Assembly (NCBI GenBank): GCA_024278345.1
Contig: JAJRTK010000149.1
Coordinates: forward strand, 1-6,451
DNA from: a bacterium
Lineage (GTDB): Bacteria; CSSED10-310; JAJRTK01
Direction of reading: 5' to 3'
DNA length: 6,451 bases
Of the stretch, positions 1 to 6,451 are shown one piece after another; position 1 is the first letter of the stretch; the number at the start of each line of letters is the position of its first letter. The translations under genes and the position numbers were made by a program. The notes beneath the pieces are model-generated. The model was not told where the DNA came from and searched no databases. It saw only the letters and a program-made list of their open reading frames with translations.

Positions 1-735
1 CCAGGCTGGCCTTGAGGAAGTCGCGGTTCATCTTGGCGATCCAGTCGATGCTGATCTCCTTGGGGCAAACGGCGGAACATTCCCCGATGTTGGTGCAACT
101 TCCAAAACCCTCGCGATCCATGGCGGAGACCATATCCAGGGCTCTGGAAACGCGCTCGGGCTGGCCTTGGGGCAGAGTGCCCAAGTGCCCGATCTTCGCG
201 GCGGTGAAAAGGGAAGCAGAGGCATTGGGGCAGGCGGCGATACAAGCGCCACAACCGATGCAGGAGGCGGCGTCCATGGAGATGTCGGCGGCTTCCTTGG
301 GAACTGGGATGGCGTTGCCGTCCGGGGCGTTGCCCGTGGAAACGGAGATGAAACCGCCAGCCTGGATGATCCTGTCAAGAGCATTCCGATCGACCACGAG
401 ATCCATGATGATGGGAAAGGCTCTGGAGCGCCAGGGCTCGATGACAATCTCATCGCCATTTTTGAAGGCGCGCATGTGGAGCTGGCAAACGGTGGTGCCG
501 GGCCATGGGCCATGGGCTTCACCATTGATGACCATGCCACACGCGCCGCAAATGCCTTCCCGGCAGTCGTGCTCGAATGCGATAGGTTCTTCACCCTTCT
601 CGATAAGCTCTTCATTCACGACGTCGAGCATTTCGAGAAAGGACATGTGCTCGCTGATGTTCTTGGCCTGGTGGGTGACAAAGCTTCCGCTGTCACCACC
701 ATTTTTCTGGCGCCAAACGTGGAGAGTCAGGTCCA

Positions 736-736
<1 letters not shown>
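1..736 (-). CDS. sdhB: Succinate dehydrogenase/fumarate reductase iron-sulfur subunit (3' end cut by window)
   Basis: This subunit carries electrons from the flavin of SdhA through three Fe-S clusters to the membrane quinone site of complex II. My translation gives 245 codons with no stop before the window edge. Relatives are about 240-250 residues long, so only a few C-terminal residues should be missing. The [2Fe-2S] ligands are C58, C63, C66 ([11 protein letters not shown]) and C84. C159, C162 and C165 ([12 protein letters not shown]) with C224 fit the [4Fe-4S] cluster. C169, C214 and C220 fit the [3Fe-4S] cluster, with the spacing seen in Wolinella FrdB. All eleven expected cysteines are present. 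The ATG overlaps the sdhA stop as TAATG. A GAGGAG ribosome site at 746-751 lies 9 nt upstream, inside the end of sdhA, which suggests translational coupling. The direction of physiological flow, succinate oxidation or fumarate reduction, cannot be read from the sequence. Confidence 0.96.
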
Positions 737-2655
<1,919 letters not shown>

Positions 2656-2677
2656 GGTCTTTTGAACCTCCAGACTC

Positions 2678-3346
2678 CTAGGAAACGAGACCCGTCAGTA
2701 CGGCCAACGGAATGAGCACGAAGCCCACGAAGAGTACCGTCGCCACCACCGCCGACAAGACCTTGCGCCAAGCGTTGTACCGGGGATGGTTCAACCCCAA
2801 CGTCTGGAAGAGGCTCCAGACTCCGTGCAACAGGTGAAACCCGATCACAAACATGGCCACTATGTAGATGACAGCGATGGCTGGATGCGAAAAGTCGGTC
2901 ACAACGTTTTGGTAGACCGCCTCGTGATTGAAATTCGGCGCCGTGGAATGGAAAGTGCCCACGGTGAAATGAAGCAGATGGTAGACAAGGAAAACCAGAA
3001 TCGCCGGACCCGTGATGAACATCGACCGCGACGGAATCCCCGCGATGATCGGCTTGTATTTGCGATAACCGATGGCCCGGCTCCGGCGGTTTCGCAAGAA
3101 AAGCTGCACAATGCAGGCGATGTGGAGCACCAACGCCGACAGCAAGACCAGCCGCGCAACGTAGAGAAGGCCAGGCTTGCTCTTGAGAAACTCCGCGTAA
3201 TGGTCGAAAACCTGCTGCCCCATGAAGATCTGCAAGTTCCCCAGCATGTGTCCGATGAGGAAGCCAAAAAGGATGATGCCTGTCACGGCAACCATCGCTT
3301 TCTTCCCCACCGTGGTCTTGTAAAAGGATAGTGCGCGAACAATCAT
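2678..3346 (-). CDS. sdhC: Succinate dehydrogenase cytochrome b558 membrane subunit
   Basis: This is the membrane anchor and quinone-reacting subunit of complex II, of the single-polypeptide, five-helix, diheme class known from Bacillus and Wolinella. It has 222 residues. Hydrophobic segments lie at about 17-37, 61-84, 109-131, 154-178 and 195-219. The N-terminal [23 protein letters not shown] segment resembles the start of the b558 family (TIGR02046-type). Heme-ligand candidates, one per central helix, are H33, H75, H123 (or H126) and H171 (or H174), spaced as in Bacillus SdhC. No separate SdhD is present or needed for this class. The ATG has GGGAG at 3355-3359, 8 nt upstream. A 5-bp hairpin with a TCG loop at 3358-3370 overlaps that ribosome site and could slightly reduce initiation. 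It is the first gene of the sdhCAB operon. Confidence 0.95.
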   Translation of the reverse strand: MIVRALSFYKTTVGKKAMVAVTGIILFGFLIGHMLGNLQIFMGQQVFDHYAEFLKSKPGLLYVARLVLLSALVLHIACIVQLFLRNRRSRAIGYRKYKPIIAGIPSRSMFITGPAILVFLVYHLLHFTVGTFHSTAPNFNHEAVYQNVVTDFSHPAIAVIYIVAMFVIGFHLLHGVWSLFQTLGLNHPRYNAWRKVLSAVVATVLFVGFVLIPLAVLTGLVS

Positions 3347-3471
3347 GTTGGTCTCTCCCTCTTCGAGAGGAATGTCCCGGCCGTGGACCCCGCCTCGAGC
3401 TCGGACGCTCCCTATCCGCCACGGGAATTGGCATTGCGAGCTCTTCTGCCATGAGCGTCGCCAACGGGCTC
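3347..3471 (-). promoter_or_regulatory. Intergenic region expected to hold the sdhCAB promoter
   Basis: This 125-bp gap between the glycosidase stop and sdhC is the only non-coding space before the sdh operon, so a promoter is expected here unless sdhCAB is read through from upstream. I see no convincing -35/-10 pair. An imperfect hairpin (about 3459-3486; CGCCA pairing TGGCG with further bulged pairs) overlaps the glycosidase stop codon, but it has no T-run on the minus strand and is a poor terminator. The assignment rests on position alone. Confidence 0.3.
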
Positions 3472-4689
3472 CTATGGCTCGTGGCGGCAGTTCGTCATCA
3501 GTCGTGGCGAACGCCCTCCAGCGGGTTGCTCTTCAGGGCCGAGTCGGGGGGAAACAGCAACTCCCGAATCAAGCCGACCACCGGCCAGCTCGTGGAGGAA
3601 CCGCTTCAATACCTCCTCCGCCGGCTTGCGCCTGGGCGTGTAGGTCCGGTCCTCGGGACCACCGTCTCCCCACCAATCGTAGAAAAAAATTCCGGACAAG
3701 AGATCGTCCTGGGCGAAACTATAGCGGATCGCCTGATAGCAAAGCGCTTGCTCAGCGAGATCCAAAGGTCCCTCCATGACGTAGTTCCACGGATCTTCGT
3801 TCGCTCCGTCGATGCTCGGGTACCCGATCTCTGTGAACACGATGGGCTTTCCGTGCTCCCGCCTCCATTCCCAGAGACGCTCTCTTATGGGCTTCCAGGC
3901 TTCCACAAGCTCCCGCAAATCCGGATCACTCTTGCCAGTGAGCGAGAAGTAGCCCGAAATTCCAATAAAGTCCAGCGCGTCAAAGAACCTTGCCACATTA
4001 TAGTGGTCCCAATTGGCGGCATAAGTGACCTCTCCACCATAGAGAGCACGGACCTCCGCGATCAAGCCTCGCCAAAACCCCTCGTGCTTTTCCATGGAAC
4101 AAAGCTCAGAGCCAACACTCAAGGCTTCGATCCTCTCCCGCTGGGCAAGACGCGCATAACTCAAGAGCATCACCCGGTACGACTCGGACCACTCCTCCAA
4201 AGGCTCCGGTTCGATGTTGCCACGCCAGTCCTCCTCACCAGGGTTCGACAAAAGAACGATGGGCAGAAGAAGCACTTTCAAGCCCTGTCGATGCGCCTGA
4301 CAAACCGCCCTGGCAATCTCTTCTTCTGTCGCCGTGAGAAGCGGGTCCGGGCCAATACAGGTCGAATGGCGGCCCTCCTGGTATTCCGGCACGAGAATCT
4401 CCACCCAGGTCGCCCCCAACTCCCGGATCTCCCGCATGTGCCGCTGGTAGCTGAAACCCTCCTCCTTGCCGTAAAGCCCCAGCACTACCCCTGCCCGCAT
4501 CCGATACGGTTCCGCCGAAGCCAGCGGTATGGCCAGCCCCACCGCCTCGTCTCCTAGGAGATCTTCTCTCCCCGGAGACTCCTCTGCCCCAAAGAAAATC
4601 CAAACGCACGCGCCAACGATCACCATAAACATCGAGCCGGGAGCCCATCCACTCATCCGCTTTGAAAAAAGCCGGAAAAGAACCTTCAT
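3472..4689 (-). CDS. GH113-like glycoside hydrolase, secreted or membrane-anchored
   Basis: Residue numbers are from the ATG at 4689, giving 405 residues. A basic N-terminus (MKVLFRLFSKR) precedes a hydrophobic stretch at about 20-34, which looks like a signal peptide or membrane anchor. The rest reads as a TIM barrel of the GH113 type, a family that includes endo-beta-1,4-mannanases. Visible motifs are GVVLGLY near 68, SVGSEL with E195 as probable acid/base, TYAANWDHY near 222-230, DFIGISGYF near 240, FTEIGYPS with E287 as probable nucleophile, and a YDWWGDGG...YTPRRKPAEEVL tail. Both catalytic glutamates are present, so it should be active, but the substrate is unknown because many GH113-like proteins are untested. 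The frame is open upstream to a GTG at 4872. I prefer 4689 because the upstream part runs through a palindrome-rich spacer. ATG at 4743 or TTG at 4770 (behind AGGAGG) remain possible, and no start has an ideal ribosome site. Confidence 0.8.
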   Translation of the reverse strand: MKVLFRLFSKRMSGWAPGSMFMVIVGACVWIFFGAEESPGREDLLGDEAVGLAIPLASAEPYRMRAGVVLGLYGKEEGFSYQRHMREIRELGATWVEILVPEYQEGRHSTCIGPDPLLTATEEEIARAVCQAHRQGLKVLLLPIVLLSNPGEEDWRGNIEPEPLEEWSESYRVMLLSYARLAQRERIEALSVGSELCSMEKHEGFWRGLIAEVRALYGGEVTYAANWDHYNVARFFDALDFIGISGYFSLTGKSDPDLRELVEAWKPIRERLWEWRREHGKPIVFTEIGYPSIDGANEDPWNYVMEGPLDLAEQALCYQAIRYSFAQDDLLSGIFFYDWWGDGGPEDRTYTPRRKPAEEVLKRFLHELAGGRLDSGVAVSPRLGPEEQPAGGRSPRLMTNCRHEP

Positions 4690-4986
4690 GAAAACCGCAC
4701 CCCAACAGACAAAAGCCCCAACACCACGATCAAGAGAGGCCATTTTTCCCCATAAACCGACTTGAATCAACTGCCCTCCTACCTCTCCCCCTTCGAGGAG
4801 CCTGCCCTCCAGGGCGCAACTCCCGTAAAAACAGCCTGTTTTTTTTGGTTTGACTTCCGCTCCCGTCGGCACGACCCGCGCCTAAGGCGCGAGTTCCCCC
4901 GGTCCGCCGCCACTCGCCCATCATCCCCCCGGACGCTGCCCATTCCCCGAAACCCGAGACAGCCGCAAAATACCTTGACGGGGTGG
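4690..4986. other. Palindrome-rich spacer with no recognisable gene
   Basis: About 300 bp lies between the glycosidase start and the hairpin element. Two frames stay open on the minus strand, but their translations are low in complexity and match no family I know. It contains a GCCCT-CC-AGGGC inverted repeat at 4804-4815, an AT-rich inverted repeat AAAAACA-GCC-TGTTTTT around 4827-4843 with a T-run on the plus strand, and a perfect CGCGCC-TAA-GGCGCG hairpin at 4877-4891. On the minus strand a TTGATT at 4765-4770, 17 nt from AAAAAT at 4742-4747, is a weak promoter candidate for the glycosidase. The stop of the long frame reading through from the peptidase remnant lies at 4730. Confidence 0.5.
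4877..4891. repeat. Perfect 6-bp-stem hairpin with TAA loop
   Basis: CGCGCC, loop TAA, GGCGCG. It is perfectly paired and GC-only in the stem. It is not followed by a T-run on either strand, so it is not an intrinsic terminator. Its build (short GC stem, 3-nt loop) is like the hairpins of the element at 4987-5178. Confidence 0.6.
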
Positions 4987-5178
4987 TGGTCATCGTTTCG
5001 GCCACCCGATAAAAGCGTGCAGCGCACAAAAATGTGGGTCCAGGGAGCGCGCTCCCTGGCGTGGGCCTGGGAGCAGCGCTCCCAGCGGAGGTCCGGAGGC
5101 GGAGCCTCCGCCGGGTTCCAGGGCCGGAGGCCCTGGGGCGGCGCCTGAGATTCTGCAGGGTGGCCGAAACGATGACCA
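4987..5178. mobile_element. 192-bp non-coding element with 21-bp perfect terminal inverted repeats (MITE- or REP-like)
   Basis: The left end (4987-5007, starting TGGTCATCGTTTCGG) and right end (5158-5178, ending CCGAAACGATGACCA) are perfect reverse complements over 21 bp. The 150 bp between them encodes no plausible protein and is filled with hairpins. The peptidase homology on its right stops at about 5179-5180, within a base or two of the inverted repeat, which is what an insertion would leave. I find no target-site duplication: the outer flanks differ. The remainder of the interrupted gene is not found on the left side, so a deletion may have accompanied or followed insertion. A non-autonomous transposable element, or a composite REP-type element moved by a transposase encoded elsewhere, is the best guess. 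A structured RNA or recombination site is an alternative. Confidence 0.7.
5017..5136. repeat. Array of five hairpins with regular spacing
   Basis: There is a small hairpin GTGC-AGC-GCAC at 5017-5027, then four perfect ones: 5040-5059 (a 20-bp palindrome, CCAGGGAGCG and its complement), 5067-5085 (CTGGGAGC, loop AGC, GCTCCCAG), 5094-5110 (CGGAGGC, loop GGA, GCCTCCG) and 5118-5136 (CCAGGGCC, loop GGA, GGCCCTGG). The last four start 27, 27 and 24 bp apart. The 7-8 bp spacers are G-rich and related (GTGGGT, GTGGGC, GGAGGT, GGGTT). Arm sequences differ between units while pairing stays perfect. No T-run follows any of them, so they are not ordinary terminators. Confidence 0.85.
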
Positions 5179-6297
5179 AGGCCGCGATTTTAAAACCAGC
5201 GTCAGTGGTAAACCAGATTGTGCGCCGAGTTTGTGTTTCATTGTTATCCAAGGGAATCTGGTGCCAGCCGGCCCAAGCCATGAGGTTCCTGGAATAGCCG
5301 GGTGGTATGGACAGATAGTTGGTGTTGTCGAGCTGAGAGTTGCCTACACGAACTTCGGAGAGGACTTGCCGGCGATGGGTCAATGCAGAGTTTACAAGAC
5401 TTCCCAGGGTCGCTGAGAGATAAAGCTCAGATCGGTCCTCCACGCGGTAGGCTAGGAAATAGGGTCTTTCTCCGTTGTCTGGCGGTCCCATCTCCACCTT
5501 CACTGCCTCACCACGAGCTGTATCGGCACCTGGATACGTCGTTTGGTCTTCGTCGGAGTTTCCCGCGGCGGGAGGCGAGGAGGGACCAGTGTCGGAAAGC
5601 CTTAGCTGTTCCATTGATCGATGAAGTTCTTGTTCCAGGCTGCGAAAGAGAAATTCATCGGTCGATTCTGGAATGATCGACTTTAGATTTTCCTCAGACT
5701 TCGAGACGACCAAAGACTCGGTTTCTTGGGGGCTGCTGCCTTCTAGTGCCTCCGGGGTCTGATGCGTGCGGTCGCTGGCCGGAGCGGGAAGCAAGGGAGG
5801 GCGATCCTGGGACCATTCAGTCTTTTGGAGTTCGATCCTGGAAATAAGAAGTTCTGGTGCCACCGCTGCCACCGGTACCTGCCCCGATTCCGCACCACAA
5901 GTTCCATTGAAGACCGACATCTGATCACCGCTTGAGACAACGTTCCTAAGGGCTGTAAGGGGAGTTCCGATGATGCGGGAGCCTCGTATGAGTTCTTTGT
6001 GCCCGTCGGGAAAAAGGCGGTAAACCAAGGTAGGTTCCACGTGGAACGAATTGAGGCTCGAACGACTTGTATGGGCGACGCCGCCGTTGATTTCTTCGAC
6101 CCAAAGGCCGTAGGGAAGGCCCTCTTTCTTGACCTGTTCAAGGAGTTGTTGACGAAGCTCTTTGGCGGGCATCGGTTCAGATGTCTGAACGAAGAGCCTC
6201 GACTGGCGGGAGACAGGAGCATATCCGATCTCCTTCCGGCCGTGGCCGTGAGAGCGGAGAAATCCCTCGATGGGAGAACGGGACATAAGGAACCCGC

Positions 6298-6451
6298 GGG
6301 ACCTATCAGATCCGGTTGACAAGTCCACGCACGAAAGGAACCCACCGTTCAATTTCGTGAATCCCATCCAGCCCGCCACCGGCAAGATGCCGGTGCCACC
6401 GTTTCGGCGAAGACAATTGTAAAGCAAAAACACGACAATTTGATAGGTCCC
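6298..6451. mobile_element. Inverted-repeat-bounded segment, probable small insertion (may extend past window)
   Basis: GGGACCTATCA at 6298-6308 is the exact reverse complement of TGATAGGTCCC at 6441-6451, the last bases of the window. The pairing may continue outside. Peptidase homology begins directly at the left repeat (the codons for GFLMSRSP lie at 6272-6295), so this looks like a second small element inserted in the peptidase gene. It holds a bulged hairpin at 6330-6359 (CACGAAA with TTTCGTG), the perfect hairpin at 6377-6395, and two direct copies of GACAATT (6411-6440 region). No credible protein is encoded. An 11-bp repeat could arise by chance, so the coincidence with the homology break is the main support. 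Confidence 0.5.
6377..6395. repeat. GILPV-type dispersed palindrome
   Basis: CACCGGCA, loop AGA, TGCCGGTG is a perfect 8-bp stem. On the minus strand the surrounding bases read GGCACCGGCATCTTGCCGG, which translates in one frame as GTGILPV. I know this signature from spurious ORFs made by a dispersed palindromic repeat in Verrucomicrobiota, Planctomycetota and some other phyla. That link is from memory and not checked here. Confidence 0.65.

Larger units (their letters stand above)
4730..6433 (-). pseudogene. TldD/PmbA-family metallopeptidase remnant (C-terminal part of one copy joined to N-terminal part of another)
   Basis: A frame open from the right window edge to 4730 encodes parts of two TldD/PmbA-like (peptidase U62) proteins. 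Numbering is from the GTG at 6433. Residues 47-215 match the C-terminal part of this family: GFLMSRSPIEGF, a GHGR motif, GLPYGLWVEEINGG, VYRLFPDGHKELIRG, GTPLTAL, VFNGTCGAESGQVPV (C179 matches the zinc-ligand cysteine of TldD) and ISRIELQ. Residues 260-418 match the N-terminal part of another copy: ERPYFLAYRVED, EVRVGNSQLDNTNY, IPLDNNETQTRRTIWFTTDAGFKIAA. The HExxxH zinc motif, which belongs between these halves, is absent, so no active peptidase is encoded here. Residues 1-46 come from the element at 6298-6451. Residues 419 onward are the hairpin element and spacer. The peptidase-derived 370 codons contain no stop or frameshift, so decay may be recent. A real tandem-fused protein whose ends were cut off by the two elements is an alternative. 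Confidence 0.65.

Noticed and set aside
3432-3464. Sigma-70 promoter for sdhCAB starting with TTGGCG at 3459-3464
   Set aside because: No acceptable -10 hexamer lies 16-18 bp downstream.
3459-3486. Terminator hairpin at the end of the glycosidase gene
   Set aside because: The stem is bulged and no T-run follows on the minus strand.
3331-4557. A 408-codon plus-strand frame opposite the glycosidase and the sdhC upstream gap
   Set aside because: It is antisense to a gene with clear GH113 motifs, runs through the intergenic gap, and its product resembles no family I know.
4827-4843. Intrinsic terminator formed by AAAAACA-GCC-TGTTTTT
   Set aside because: The stem is almost all A/T and the T-run is on the strand that carries no gene here. 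It is too weak to call.
5034-5136. CRISPR array
   Set aside because: The units are self-complementary hairpins that differ in sequence, separated by 7-8 bp. There are no identical direct repeats and no 30-bp spacers.
4762-5148. Plus-strand frame of 128 codons across the hairpin array
   Set aside because: Its Gly/Arg-rich product is the direct reading of palindromes and has no domain or convincing ribosome site.

Overview
The window is GC-rich bacterial DNA, and every supported gene lies on the minus strand. The diheme cytochrome b558 type of succinate dehydrogenase and the dispersed GILPV-type palindrome suggest a Verrucomicrobiota, Planctomycetota or Acidobacteriota-like bacterium. That placement is an inference from family distribution only.

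Right to left, in transcription order, the layout is as follows. (1) At 6298-6451, running off the window, is a short segment bounded by an 11-bp inverted repeat and carrying two hairpins. (2) At about 5179-6297 is the remains of TldD/PmbA-family metallopeptidase sequence. The C-terminal part of one copy is followed in the same frame by the N-terminal part of another. Neither copy has its metal-binding HExxxH segment here. (3) At 4987-5178 is a 192-bp element with perfect 21-bp terminal inverted repeats, enclosing a regular series of perfect hairpins. The peptidase homology ends at its right-hand end. (4) At 4690-4986 is a spacer with further small palindromes and no recognisable gene. (5) At 3472-4689 is a GH113-like glycoside hydrolase with an N-terminal signal or anchor. 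(6) After a 125-bp gap comes a complex II operon: sdhC (2678-3346), sdhA (736-2655) and sdhB (from 736, cut by the window edge).

The sdh genes are tightly packed. There are 22 bp between sdhC and sdhA, and the sdhA stop overlaps the sdhB start as TAATG. Together they encode a membrane-bound, quinone-linked succinate dehydrogenase/fumarate reductase: flavoprotein SdhA, three-cluster iron-sulfur SdhB, and a single five-helix cytochrome b anchor SdhC.

The core genes look ordinary. The part most worth a second look is the right-hand 1.5 kb. There, two inverted-repeat-bounded, protein-free elements sit exactly at the two points where peptidase homology breaks, and one of them holds an array of hairpins whose arms differ in sequence but remain self-complementary.
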